Shown: positions 35,701-47,200 of the stretch, one piece after another
Layout of the letters: every line of letters starts with the position of its first letter
How positions within the stretch are numbered: the stretch's first letter is position 1
NCBI GenBank assembly: GCA_040954595.2
Contig: CM082577.2
Span: 17,856,001 to 17,920,000 of the forward strand
Length of the DNA stretch: 64,000 nt
Origin: Balanoglossus misakiensis
Taxonomy: Eukaryota > Hemichordata
Direction: 5' to 3'
Notes under the pieces: generated by a model
The model's input: the letters and a program-made list of their open reading frames with translations, nothing else
The model's database searches: none
What the model was told of the DNA's origin: nothing
Program-made: the position numbers and the translations under genes

Positions 35701-38218
35701 CCACAATTAAGCATGCACATAATTGAGTTACGCAGGTGTCACAGGTGACCCCCGAATCGGGCGTATTACTAGTATTTTGGTCCCATACAGCTGCATGAAG
35801 CTGCGTGCCATTACGGGCGACCTGATAACCCCGACCGGCCACCTGTGGGCCGACCCCCATACTGAACGTCCAGTTCCAACGTCACGACTGAAGTAGGAAC
35901 TTTTGAACGGCAACGAAGCCTGATCTCTGATTATTGCTGGTACCATACTCCCTTCGTGCAAGAAAATCATTGGTCTGCTGATGTATTCCGGCCACATTAG
36001 CGACTGAGGGTCAAAGTCCGCCGCCGCATTACATTGAATGTTAACCAGTGTAGCCGGGTCTGGATAGAAACATTTGAACGGCATTAGCTAACAAACTCAG
36101 CGTAATTCAATAAAACGCCCTAACACAGCCTGAACTCCGATAATGTGTTGTCCCAAAATTCATTCCGTGGAAAATAATCACTGGTCAGTTTACGTATTTC
36201 AGCCGATTTTCCAAGGACTACTGCAACCCGCCAGAAGTGAGTAGCCTGCTAATGAGATCTCCACAACATTACGTAATGACGGTCAAAGTCCGATGCTTCA
36301 GTGTCCGTCCTCAGCCCACCAAAAAATGCGAAAAATATTACAAAAATCTTCTTCTCAAAATCGACAGGGCCTAGGACCTTGAAATTTGGCACAGGGGATT
36401 TTGGCCACATGGTCTACAAAAATCGCGAAAAGAATGTACATGCCCCCATTAACGTGCAAATTAGGTCAATTTGAAAATTTCGCTCGATTATAGCCACCAA
36501 GTCACGTGACTAATTACAAATTCAAAGGGCAGGTGCACCAGTACTCATGGGCCCCAACCATCGTGCCAAATTTCAAGGTCCTAGGCCACGTCGATTTTGA
36601 GAAAAACGGGAGCAAAAAAACGACTCAAGAAGAAAGAAGAAAAACTCCAGCAATAACAGAAGGGGACCAAGCGCCTGAGGGCGCTTGGTCCCCTAAAAAT
36701 GCTTTTTGTGGATATGATATCGTGGAACGAATCAGTCCAGTCAGGGTATATACCTTACAGGAAAATTTCAATACAAAAACAATGATAACCTCATATCAGA
36801 AGTAGACAAGGAAACAACAACCATAATACTTGCCTAAATTTAGATCATCAAATGCAAGGACTTTTTGTAAAGTATTCTCTTCCACTGTAAGGAACTCTTC
36901 TTGTTTCACTATGATTGGAAATTGAGACTTCAACAAATATGTGGTCTTGCTATATATCTGTGTTAAGTTGTGAAGATCAGAAAACATCCAGATACCTGCA
37001 GTACAGATATATAAAAAATTTGCCAGGGAATTAAACTGCTGATTGCAATTGTTATATTCAAAAGTGACAATTATATCAGTAACAGCTGGCCTCATACTAA
37101 TCAATATGTTAAAGGCCAACGATGGTCTTGTGCGCACTGTATAAGTAGACTTTTAGTTGTCCCTTTTTTCACCTAATTTGCTGTCTTTTCCCGATATCTG
37201 ACACAAACTATGGTTGCCACCATCTTGTCTGCTGTTCATAGGACAGCACACTGTCTTACGGCATTGTCTGTATATAATTATTTTAAACCAGTGTCTCTGG
37301 TTTGGCACATGCGATTGTCGCCCTTAAGAATTGCTGATCAATAAATAACTGTAGGACTGAACTCAGCATGCGCATATCTCTACAAATTCTACCAAGCTGA
37401 TCAAAGATTACATTCGTCCTATGAAGTCTAAAAAGTTAGACGATACATAAATAAGCCACATTCACAGAAACAGTGTTCCACCCAGGACGGCATCAGCAGG
37501 GGGGAGGGGATATGTCCCCCATTGCCAGAATATCTATAAAGAAATTGGGGGGGGGGGGATTCCACAACGGTAAGGGGGGGATGTAATATCTCCAAACATG
37601 TTAATAGGGAATGACCCCCCCCCCCCCCCCCCCCCCCCCGTCTAGATGAATCACTGAATTAACTTACAGCTTTAAAGAGGAGAAAAAGTATTAGCTCACT
37701 GACATAATTAATCCACCTTGCCCTCATTTGTCTTGATATTACTTACCGAGGCAGTTGGAAACATCAATATACTGTTGCAGAGAATGACAACAAATGTCTT
37801 TAGCTTCCTCCATTTGTAACATACAAGCGGCATTCAGCAAATCTTGAATAACATCTTTGTTGACTGCTAAAATCCCTGTATACATGAATTCCACCAGCTT
37901 TTCTAAGGAGTTGAAGTCTATCTCTTTGATTTCAATTTCCTTCGTTCTACTTTCCACCATTCCAGCAGTAAACATTGCCCTGAAGTATTCACTATGAACA
38001 GCTAGGACATTTCTGTGAGCCTGTAGACTACAGTCGTCAACTTTAAGTGTCACATCACACAACAAGCCTTGTTTACGAAATTCATTCTGACCAAGGAGGG
38101 TCTTCTTGGCAATGTGATTTGTACCAACAAACCTTGTTCTGTCTTTGATGTCATTAACAGTACAAGTGTAATGTTGAAAACAAAATGTTTTGGGCTTTTG
38201 TTTCTTCTTTGTTGCCAT
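20795..38218 (-). CDS. Kelch-like (KLHL) BTB-BACK-Kelch protein, complete
   Basis: Eight coding exons on the minus strand: 38218-37747, 36995-36834, 34270-34100, 29104-28978, 27030-26596, 25194-25004, 23573-23409, 20934-20795. They total 1863 bases, exactly 620 codons plus TGA, with every junction in phase. Exon 1 carries the BTB domain (LLCDVTLKVDD, AHRNVLAVHSEYFRAMF, about residues 45-150). Exons 2-4 are the BACK domain (LTVEENTLQKVLAFDDLNL, VMTWFKYD, VRLHLVSSELL). Exons 4-8 encode six Kelch blades with GG doublets (IYVLGG, IYVCGG, LYVIGG, IYAIGG twice) and Tyr/Trp spacing; the last blade ends TPRCLMSACVL, as in C-terminal velcro strands. Such proteins are usually substrate adaptors of CUL3 ubiquitin ligases. 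I cannot assign a numbered KLHL subfamily. Intron 2 uses a GC donor (GCAAGT). Introns hold many transposons and a large tandem array. The neighbour GGT gene is divergent. Confidence 0.93.
21117..22550 (-). mobile_element. repeat family A, long inverted copy in KLHL intron 7
   Basis: The near-complete inverse of 9030-10355, from aaaaaatagcgtcaaggac to ggtatataccaatgggacct. Long blocks are almost identical, indicating recent spread. Confidence 0.85.
22551..25003. other. KLHL introns 6-7 around exon 23409-23573
   Basis: Besides the exon, I see no delimitable element. The sequence is AT-rich with small palindromes (for example near 23940). Confidence 0.4.
25256..25974. mobile_element. mini-MITE family G, copy 2, split by an insertion
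   Basis: TTAA-CCCTTTCACCACCATGG at the left; ggttggacctctaaag ... GTGAACGTG-TTAA at the right. The two halves form one family G unit when the internal 25307-25931 segment is removed. Confidence 0.8.
25307..25931. mobile_element. TA-flanked TIR element inside family G copy
   Basis: 24-bp ends with one mismatch (CCGGGGTTT then CTGAGAGTTCGCCC, inverted at the right), flanked by TA at 25305-25306 and 25932-25933, as for Tc1/mariner-type insertions. 625 bp, no transposase. Confidence 0.8.
27250..27790 (+). mobile_element. 5'-truncated LINE, reverse-transcriptase ORF C-terminal end
   Basis: The frame through 27663 reads KLQKRAAR-stop-IFDV, LRWLPLTDLVHFR, FKSLNNLAPVYMRDMF, TRSAFANNLYI, then FKNSLPIAGARVWNNLQ and ending FLNEF. 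This is the typical tail of CR1/L2/Jockey-type ORF2 proteins. An in-frame TAG at 27292-27294 shows it is dead. The 3' tail has ttgagggccatggggaagataa. It is antisense within KLHL intron 4. Confidence 0.8.
28127..28751. mobile_element. 625-bp element with about 120-bp TIRs and 9-bp target duplication
   Basis: Starts GGGTTAGCCTAATTCAAGATTC-like and ends with its inverse. Flanked by GCACTATTG at 28118-28126 and 28752-28760. Arms contain cagaatataagtttagtgtt and its inverse. Located in KLHL intron 4. A 9-bp duplication suggests a Mutator-like origin. Confidence 0.85.
29242..31635. repeat. tandem array, about 75 units of 30 or 36 bp, in KLHL intron 3
   Basis: The unit is agctgttcacttagtcat plus taaagcccc(aa/ga)ag; a longer variant inserts acatgt after cactt. 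Unit variants (aag, gag, cgtg, catcaaag) recur in blocks, for example near 29278, 29787 and 30687, showing higher-order duplication. Most units contain TTAAAGCCCC followed by GAGCTG, the terminus of TTAA repeat family D, and the last unit runs directly into unique D-like sequence (agctagctgccaaatttc). Confidence 0.95.
31636..31798. repeat. repeat family D body, left of element B copy 2
   Basis: Sequence from ttgcatttgcatcag to ggaggctgattaa matches 33825-33903. It continues after element B at 33108-33240 (ggatggaccaatttaagttgg), so it is one D unit split at TTAA. Confidence 0.75.
31795..33111. mobile_element. TTAA-flanked element B, copy 2, inverted, carrying element C
   Basis: TTAACCC at the left and GCTTTGAGGG-TTAA at the right. 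The body 32404-33111 is the inverse of 17626-18375. Element C occupies 31802-32403, next to the left end. Confidence 0.85.
31802..32403. mobile_element. TTAA-flanked element C nested in B
   Basis: TTAA followed by AGCCCCAGTATTTCTCGT, and the exact inverse before TTAA at 32400-32403: an 18-bp perfect inverted repeat. No coding capacity. The interior has a palindrome ctttctgtccggacagaaag near 31958-31977. Confidence 0.88.
33740..34075. repeat. repeat family D, second copy, ending at TTAA beside KLHL exon 3
   Basis: Matches 31730-31798 plus 33108-33240 without interruption, and ends GGCAGCTCTTGGGGCT-TTAA at 34072-34075. This end lies 24 bases from the donor edge of the KLHL exon 34100-34270. 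Confidence 0.75.
34780..35880. repeat. degenerate tandem repeat of about 245 bp in KLHL intron 2
   Basis: The motif gcaggtgtcacaggtgacccc ... catttcatgat...tcccatccc recurs near 34981, 35221, 35467 and 35720, with between them ggtca(c)ccaaaa...gacaaaaa and atgtgcaacaaatcc. About four diverged copies. A C-run of about 22 lies nearby at 34398-34420. Confidence 0.7.
35881..36833. other. KLHL intron 2, repeat-derived sequence
   Basis: Contains aattcaataaaacg(c/a)cc...ctgaactc, also seen at 56540-56570, and a short hairpin gggaccaagcgcctgagggcgcttggtccc at 36662-36694. No gene seen. Confidence 0.5.
37109..37327. mobile_element. TTAA-flanked MITE family E, copy 2, in KLHL intron 1
   Basis: TTAA-AGGCCAACGATGGTCTTGTG at the left; gcgattgtcgccc-TTAA at the right. 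A shorter relative of 19446-19779. Confidence 0.8.
37498..37640. repeat. G-rich and C-rich homopolymer tracts
   Basis: G-runs near 37500-37570 are followed by a C-run at 37614-37639. They lie in KLHL intron 1, about 110 bases from exon 1's donor; such tracts are slippage-prone. Confidence 0.7.
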
Positions 38219-40177
38219 GCTATGTCTACTTGTATGCTGGTCCCTGTGTGACTGATCACTATGTCTGCTTCTCCATTATCTATAATAAAAAAAAATAAAG
38301 GAAAAATAATAGCTCACATTGAAAATCATACTAGTATGGTCGCATACAGTACACCCACAGGCTCAAAAAATTGCACAAAACCTGGCACAAAACCGTATTT
38401 TGGGGTTAACAGTTTTAAGTCATGATCATTTTCCAATACTGTTCACTTGATTACACAAAACAGACATGATATTTGTTAGCTTTTGGAAATTTAACCACCA
38501 ATTTGACCAAAACACATAATTGTTCCAGTCTTTATCCAACATGATTTTTATTATGATGTGTGTTATCTTGATTCTGCCTCAAAACAGTGTTGAGCTACAA
38601 CAATGCAGGATAGATTCTCTACTTCCACTGATTTCTAAAACTTCAAGGGATAAAGTCACTCTTTTGACCCTTTTAGTCAATTTTGTTTTAAGCCAAAAGA
38701 AGTTTTTCTTTTCAATTGCCGCTGTAAAACAGTCTTGCCAATTTTAAATGCTTTCATTACTTTTCTGAGTATTGTACAAAAAGCAGATGCTTATCAGGCT
38801 AGAGAAAACGACACTCACTATAAATACTGGAATGTATTTTGTGAATTCATTTAGACAAATGTACTTTGTTTTGTAACCTTATACAGGCTAAGTGACAATA
38901 AAGATGGAAAAAGTACAAAAAAAGTCTACGCTGTTTGACTTCTTGAAACATGCTTAACTACAGGTCAACTGTGAACAATTAACTCCACTTTGTCTGTAGA
39001 CATACCAGATTAAACATTCGATGAAGAATTGACAGGTATGTACATCTAAATCAAGCAAGTCCAGACAGAGGAGTGGAAAATGCCTGAATACACGCTGTTA
39101 CATAAGGTTTAGACCACATATGGGCCAATGAAATGAGAACTTGGTTTGACGTACAGTGTATGCTGTACCTGTATGTGTGTTAAAGGTGTGCGTCTGAAAC
39201 CTTTGACATATTTATCACTTTATTGTTTGGCACTAGTAGATAATTGTAATGTTCTAAGACCCTGTAAATCACTAATGTTTTTATGATCCAATGTTCTTCC
39301 CAGAACAGTTGGAGTATCAAATACCGTTTGATTTGAGGAAAACAATACAAACTCACTTGTTATGCAAAGTAGTCTATACTGTATCTGACATTATGTATGT
39401 ATGTATGAATGTATGTACATGTATGTATGTAATGTATGTGTGTGCGTGTGTGTGTGAAAAGTAAGTATAACAGTCTGTGAAAGGAGTTAAATCATTGGGG
39501 GAAAATGGTGTGAGGTTGTGGTCTGACTGGTTTATGTGTGTGTATCTATGTAGGAAGTGAAAGTACCCTGTACACATGAGCTCAGTACTACATATAAAGG
39601 TACATAATGTACATATCAAGTAACAATATATGTATATCTTGAAAAGTTGGGTGAAAAAAATCCCATGGCTTTGACATACATTTTGGTGGCACAGCGTAAT
39701 TTTGTGGTTGTGTTGGTTTGTTTGTTTGCTTGTGTGTGTGGATAAAATCTACTAGCATTTTTGTAATTTGTATGTCAAGATTCATTAGGATGAACTTTTT
39801 TATGCTCATGGAGACAGTCTTGGACAGAGATGCACTTATCTCCAGCATGGATATGTGTTTGCAACATTTTTGACCATTCCTTCATGTTCAGGCACCGGAT
39901 CTTACGGATGATGTAATGGAAGGAGGGGAGTTTAATACAAGGGCCGATGGATGGTGGGCGTGTGATGATGGTTACTTGCTCGCATCTTAAAAATTGTCCT
40001 CGGTGCTCTCGATTTACCTAATGTTGCAAATTTGGATTGATCAGGTCAGGGCAACCAGTGGTACCCATCTGATTAACATCAGGTGTAGAGTACGGAGATA
40101 TCTTTTACTTGCACAGCATTCTTTATGTTTTTGCCACATGCGCAAATTAAAGACATTGCCGTTCTCTACATTTGATT

Positions 40178-40270
40178 TTAACCCTTACACCACCATGGGT
40201 CAGTCCAAACACATTGTTTTATATGGTGAGTTTGGACCTCTAAAGAGGGAACTGGGGGTGAAAGGGTTAA
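40178..40270. mobile_element. mini-MITE family G, copy 3 (93 bp, intact)
   Basis: TTAA-CCCTTACACCACCATGG at the left and GGGGGTGAAAGGG-TTAA at the right. It is the cleanest copy and among the shortest delimitable transposons here. Confidence 0.85.
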
Positions 40271-40342
40271 TCAAATTGCTTGTCCATGGACAACTGGTTA
40301 CACTGCTTTGCCTTGCAAAGCTAGGTTTGACGTCTGTTTTAT

Positions 40343-40580
40343 GTTAAAGGGAAGGGGTCGTCGCGCCGCGTGGGTGTCCCCTTGATGAGAATATGTCCTC
40401 CCATATTACCAGCACAAACTTCACTGCAATCGCCACGACCTACTAGGATCTTCAGTTGCTGTCATGCCCAATCTTTGCTACGGTTGGCTGCTTCGTTCAT
40501 TCTAAGAATTATCTAATTTCAGGGATTTGTGGACACATTATAATGTTTATGTACGCAGGGCGACGACCCCTTCACTTCAA
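40343..40580. mobile_element. TTAA MITE family F, copy 1
   Basis: TTAA-AGGGAAGGGGTCGTCGCGCC at the left; gggcgacgaccccttcactTCAA at the right (right TTAA mutated). The interior matches 57283-57534 in inverse orientation. Confidence 0.8.
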
Positions 40581-41277
40581 TAAAAACATAAAAAGTAAAT
40601 TGCAATCACCACAATAAGTGTGAAAGTAAAGTTCACTAAACAAATTGACCTCAAACCCCCTCCCCCTAAACGAATTCATTTCATTTGTTGAACTTGTGTT
40701 AACACTCTAAGACGGTCCAGACAGGGGAAAACCATTTTATTTCTAGGGGTGGATGGATGATTGAATTTTGGGAACAATATTGTTGGAAGATGGTGCAGCG
40801 GAAAAAAATGCTTCTGCAATGCCTTGTGGAAAAGGGTGGACTAGCAACCAAAAAAAAAAAAACATTTGCTGTAAGTAACAGCGGTCAAAAAAATTCCTGA
40901 CACAAATCCGCCATCACGCCCCCCCCCCCCCCCCCTGAAATCAAATAGTTATCTCCCCTAAAGACTGCAGTTAAGTTAGGGTATGTCGAGGCCGGGGCAT
41001 CGACCGGGGAAACGCGGGTACAGAGTCAATGGTGGTAGCTCCTCTTTCAAGAACTGGTCTAAAAGATCAGACACCCTCTTCTCTCAGAAATGATCTCTGG
41101 GTGCATCACTTTGGGTTAAGCGTAGCTCCCCGTTGCGACGGTTTGCGTGCCTATATGACATTACCTGTGAGTGAGTGTTTCGTTTATCATCCGCCGATAC
41201 CGTAGAGTGCGCCACCACTGTGTCAAAGGTGAAAGGTCAACTGTGCAAGCAAGCGCAAGCGCTCATATTCCAGAGAT

Positions 41278-44200
41278 ATGTCCAGGCATCCGTTTGTCCC
41301 AGGTTATTTTTCTCGTCGTTCTCCTGTAGTAACCCAGAATGGATGTGTAGCTTCTAGTCAGCCAATAGCAACAGCAGTTGGAGTCGGTTTGTACCATTTT
41401 ACTTCCTTGTTGCGGTTCCGTAGCCATGTAACACTGTGGCTGGGCAACTCCCCCACTAAGGGTAGGGTAGTAAGGGACCGTTCAGTTTTTACGGCCGGGG
41501 GGGGGGGGTGGCGGCAAAATCCAGGGGGGGGGGGGAGGGGGGTCACTTAAATTTTGAAATCCAAAAGGGGGGGGGGTCATCTGTTTTTTTTTTTAACGTT
41601 TAGGGGGGGGGGGGTCACATACTTTTGCTACCGAACTTTGCAGTTTCGCGCCCTTTATTTTACAACATTTTCTAACACACCCACCCCCTTCATTCTCCGC
41701 CACATTTAGTTTTTTGCTGGTTTGTCTAGTGTACCAGGCCAGAGTGCTTGCCACCCAAACCCCACTGATGATAATATTTAACAAAGTAAATACGTACTGT
41801 ACATAAAAGGAGAATAATCGTTTAAACCATTTCGCATAACTGATAGTTTTGTGCTGCATCTTCTATATACTAGAAGTTTTATAAATGATGATGTGGTAAA
41901 AATTTATAAATTTAATGTAGCGTTCATTAATTTAAGGCTATGTTCTTTTTATAAAATATGCAGAAATATTACAGAAAGGTGGCAATGCAGCAGATGCTGC
42001 AGTAGCAGTGTGTGCAGCACTGAATGTGACAGAACCATGTAGTTGTGGTATAGGAGGTGATGCATTTTGTCTTTATTACAACAACGCTACAAAGACTGTG
42101 CAAGGCATCAATGGAAGGTAAGTGTCATGTGGACATGGTAACTAAATCATAAATGACCATTGAGATCTCAGAGATTGAAAGTTGTTTAGATTGAGAAAAT
42201 GGAAAACAATTATCTGCCCACAAAAATGAATATGTTTACTGTAAAGAAACATTAACAAGTCTTACAGAAAAAGAGGCCAAAATATAAAAAAATGGACCAA
42301 ACCAAACTGAACCCCCAAAAAACCTACAGCTCAGCCAACAATGCCACCACATTATTGTTGGAACACCTTCAAAACATTTAGGTGTTGGGTGTACATCAAT
42401 CTGATTAAAAGCAGATGTAGGGAACAGCGACGTGTTTTTTTATGCAGCATAAAAAAAACCACGTCACCGTTCCCTACATCTGATTTTAATCTGATTGGGT
42501 GTACATGTACTACCAGTAGGATAAATATGGGGTATACATATCAAGTAGTTATACCACACTTGCCTTGTGCCCATTAATCATTATTCAAACCATGCTTCTT
42601 TTTCCCCATAACAGATTGTCTTGTCATGCAGTGTTCTCCCCAGAGCAATTACAGAGCGGCGGCCGCCACTCTGTAATTTTTGGAAAACAATATAAACTCA
42701 TTAACATGACAATTTTTCGTATTGTTATGTAAATTAGCCACCACTCTGTAAGAAATTGCTGGGGAGAACACTGAAATAAACAAAAGAATGCAACGTGGTC
42801 ATGACAGTCATGACCACGTTGCATTCTTTTGTTTATTTCTTTGTCAGAAACAGTACGGTTTACTAGTAAACTGACATAATTATTTTTAGAAACTGTCGGT
42901 TTAATCATAGACCTCTAGGGTCTATGGTTTAATGTGTCCACATGGCCTCCAACATCTATAGAAAGTGTAGACCCTGTTGATATGTGCTAACAAGGATCAA
43001 GAATTTGTCTCCTAATTTTAGGATTACCTTTGACCATCTATAATATCTCTGTGAACTTACTGGATTTATTTCCAATTTTGGGGAGACTTTTAACTCAGCT
43101 TCCATTATAGATGAAGACTAATAGAATCTCACACTCCCAAGGACCTGTGATCATATTTCTCACATGAGTTGGGGATTTTTGTCCCACACTCGCCTGCGGC
43201 TCGTGTGGGACAAAAAATCCCCAACGAGTGTGAGAAATACGATCCCAGGTCCTTGGTGTGTGAGATTCTTTTTCTCGCACGACCAGAAATTTGCAATATT
43301 AACGTTTATTTACAATAAAAGGACTAAATCTATAAAATACCAACTGATAACTGCATGACCAGTCATATATTGATCCGCCCCTCAAAACATAGTCCCCATT
43401 TCATCACGAGTTTACAGTACACACATGCTATAAAAATGTGCTCAACACATTTAAATATGGAGATTGTTTCCAGTGGTATAAATTCAAGCGATATCTAGAA
43501 AATACAACCGTGTTTTTTAGTCTGTCGCCAACCACGTACACCACTGTCGTCTGCACATGACCTGATCACATTGTAGTTCAGGTTTGTGTACAACACATCA
43601 CACAATTGGATAATATTTGTTCGTTCTGAGGGGTATGAATATCATTATCCAATTAGAGCTCGTGTCAGATAACAGTTGTCTGTGTGCGCATTAACACAGA
43701 GTGTGGGATCAATTTGATCCCACACTCTCTATCCCACACTCCCAGCGGCCAGGAGTGTGAGAAAGGATATTCACCGTCTAGTTTTTATAAAAATCTCTTC
43801 TTTTTATTTTCTTCACAGAGTTAACACAGTGATTAAGTAACCCATTTCAATATCAAATTTGAGGCATTTTCACTTTCACTCAAAATTTGCATGGTGACCC
43901 TCAATTTTTATTCCTGAAGTTTAAGAGAAAATGATCAAAAGTTCAATACGGTATTTCCTTAAGAAAAATGTATATGAGAAAAAGTTTTAAATTTTAATTT
44001 TCAGGATGCATACTACATTCACTGCAGCATTGTTTGGATTATGTGAAGTACACAAAAACACTTGTGTGTTTTGCCTATGCAGTCATAGTCACTGTTATTC
44101 CAGAAGAAGTGACATGCAGTTAACTGTATGTTTTGCCTTATTTATTACCCACAGTGGAAGATCCCCTGCCGCACAGACATTGGAATACCTAAATGGCCTT

Positions 44201-47200
44201 GGCTTTGATGAAAATAATCCTATACCTTCCCGACATGCTTTGAATGTAACAGTTCCTGGTGCAGCTGCATGTTGGGTAGACACAGTAGAGACTCTTGGAA
44301 GTGGAAAGGTTGGTAGTTTGTGACTTGTCCGATGTGAGAGGTTGTCCTGTCTGAAACAATCGCACAGTGCCATTAAGTATTACCGGTACCCGGTAGTCTA
44401 CAACCTAGCCTCCATGTTTTTTTCGCATTTGCTAAACTCGCAAGTTACGTCTAGCCTTTTGCTCTAACATTTAAAAAAAAGTCGATATATGGTTATTTGC
44501 ATGTCAAAGGACTCCACCCAAGGCAGTACATGTATGTAATTTGTATGCATGTAAGTACATACGTATATGTGTGTATGTGCTGGTATGTGCAATGCAAAAC
44601 AATGCTGTAAAGTTTGGTTATGTTGGTTCTTTGCAACTCGTTTCATATTTCTTAAGATGAAAGGGAATTGTCGGGTGGGGTTTATTTTGATTTATAACAT
44701 TTGTCAAAAAATGCTTTACAGTTACTCAGAATTACTCTGTCTGACTGCTTTGAAATTTGCTTTGCAGTGTTCCTGAAGATGTTCTTATTGAAAAATGTCT
44801 AAAAATTGTGACAAAATTCAGAATTATTACTACATTGTGAGTCTATCAATAGCTCTGAAATGATCCCTAAACTGGTGTCTTTCCAACATGACATTGACAG
44901 TGATTGATGTATTTCAGCTCACCATGATGGATCTATTGATGCCAGCAATTAATCTGGCTGAAAACGGTTTCCCAATACACTTGGATTGTGCAATATTTTG
45001 GAAAGCTCAAGAAGATTTACTGAGAGATCCAAGTAATCGATTTGGAAAAGACATGCTGCTAAACGATAATGCACCAAGAACTGGTGAAGTCATGTATCTT
45101 CCAATGTTGGCTCAAACATTCAGGGTAAGCCTCATTGTGTGGAATTGTAGTCAGCAAGAACAAAACTGATTGACTACTTTTTATTTGTACACATAATCCT
45201 TTTAGTGTTTTACATTGTAATATTGTATGCTGTGAAAAGCATTTAACACATAAACGCAAGCTATTTGCAAACATGTATGTAATTTAGTATACATACCGGT
45301 AGTAAGGACCCCTTAAAAAGGTATACTATGTGTTTCAAATAACAAAACAAACGATGATGGCTATCAATCTCTCTGTTCACGTTGTGTGAAAGTGGAAGAA
45401 TTGATACCTTCGAACACATTTTGTATTTTAGGAACTTGGCCAAAATGGTAAGAAGGGCTTTTATGAAGGAAGAATTGCTCAGGCTATAGTAGATGTTATC
45501 AAAGAACATGGTGGTGCCATGGAAACGAGTGATCTCAAAGGTCATGTGTCAACATTTGATGTTCCCATCTTCACTGACTATAAGGGTGTACGTGTGTATC
45601 AAATGCCACCAAATGGACAGGGTATTACTGCACTCATGGCTCTCAATATACTGGAAGGTATCCCTGGTCTTAAAGGTTAGTTTGTTAAAAATAAGTTTAT
45701 ATGATAAACTGACAAAATACATTAGGTCTTTACTTTACTCTTGTGCCATAAACAACAATAATTTTATAGACTTAGATTAACACCATTCAAAAACAAATAT
45801 GGATAGTTTTATATTCTTAATATTCAGCTATAAATTTCTATCCAACTTTGCCCCATACAGATATCACACCAATCTCATCATTTTGTTCTCAATGTTTTCC
45901 TGTTAAAACATCTCCATGCTTTTTGCACCTTTCCTGAATACTTCAATCTGCTTGATCAAAGTGGCTGTTCAATGCTTATAAATTAACCCCTGATAAATGG
46001 TTGACCGACCCTATTCCTTGCAGTGTATTTCAAACTTAAAACTCTCACTACTGGTTTTACAAGCTGCTGCAGAGACTCTTGTGAAACAGATTTGACTTGC
46101 ATTATTTTCCAAGACAATAATCTGATCTTATGCCAGTGCTGCAGTACTCTCCATTCAAGTTGTATGTAGGGGCTGTCAACTCGCCTAACAGCTTGTGCTA
46201 TACGTCGCAAATTGTACCCAAATCTTGTGTATACCCACCTGCAACAGAGGGTATTACTTAAATATTAATAGACATGGCCCAAATCCACTGACTGTAGCCT
46301 GATATAACATGTAAAGAAGAAATAAAGGTGAGAAACTTTGGAAGCCATGCACGGGCGGAAATGATTTTTTAACCGACAATTTCACCCTCAAAAACAACGA
46401 CCGCAGCTCAATAACTAGGATCGATCGATGCTCCAAACATTAAACTTCATGACTACACACACCGATTACAAAAATCTTACTGTTTAAGTCAATATAATAA
46501 GACATTTTTTCGGAGCCCTATGAGTTTATGAAGTTATTTAAAATTTCAAAAAATGGCTTTTTCCTTTCACAATTGTTTTTATTAGAGCTGAACATTTGCT
46601 TTAACAGGAAGGTATGGTACACTTTTCTAACTTTTTTTCTTTGGACACATTTCTTTGTCTGCAAAATATTGTCTATAGCCAAGAAATTTTGTGATGAAAC
46701 ATAATGTTGTCACAAACCTCACAAGCTACCTTAGATTGTTCATCATAAAGATTCTTTACTCTGCCTGTATCAAACTACAATGGTGAATTTTCCTTGCTGG
46801 TACAAGTCTAAAATAAGAAAATGTTCTTTCTGTGCATTCATTCATTCATTCATTCATTCATTCATTCATTCAATCATGCTTGCACGTGTACACGTCCAGT
46901 GCCAATACTCGTGCATGCCTGAGTCAATCTCTTGCAAAGGTCATACAAGAATGAGGTGCAAAGACTTAAACTGTAACATCATGCATGGCACAATTCTTTT
47001 AACAGTGGTTTCCACTATGGCAGACTGCAACCATGCAACAACTGACATTATTGTTTTGTTTTGGATTTTCCCCAGAAATGGGTCACAACTCCACGGACTA
47101 CTTACACTATCTGATAGAGTCACTCAGACTTAGTTTTGCGGATGCCACTTCCCTTGTAACTGATCCATCACAAGTCACAATTCCAGTGTCAGGAATGCTG

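Larger units (their letters stand above)
38219..41277. promoter_or_regulatory. divergent intergenic region between KLHL and GGT
   Basis: About 3.06 kb separates the two start codons, which point away from each other, so both promoters should lie here. I find no certain TATA box. It holds a (TATG)n microsatellite at 39392-39430 and MITEs G3 and F1. Confidence 0.5.

Noticed and set aside
35728-36084. 118-codon minus-strand frame in KLHL intron 2
   Set aside because: It lies across the degenerate 245-bp repeat and has no domain signature.
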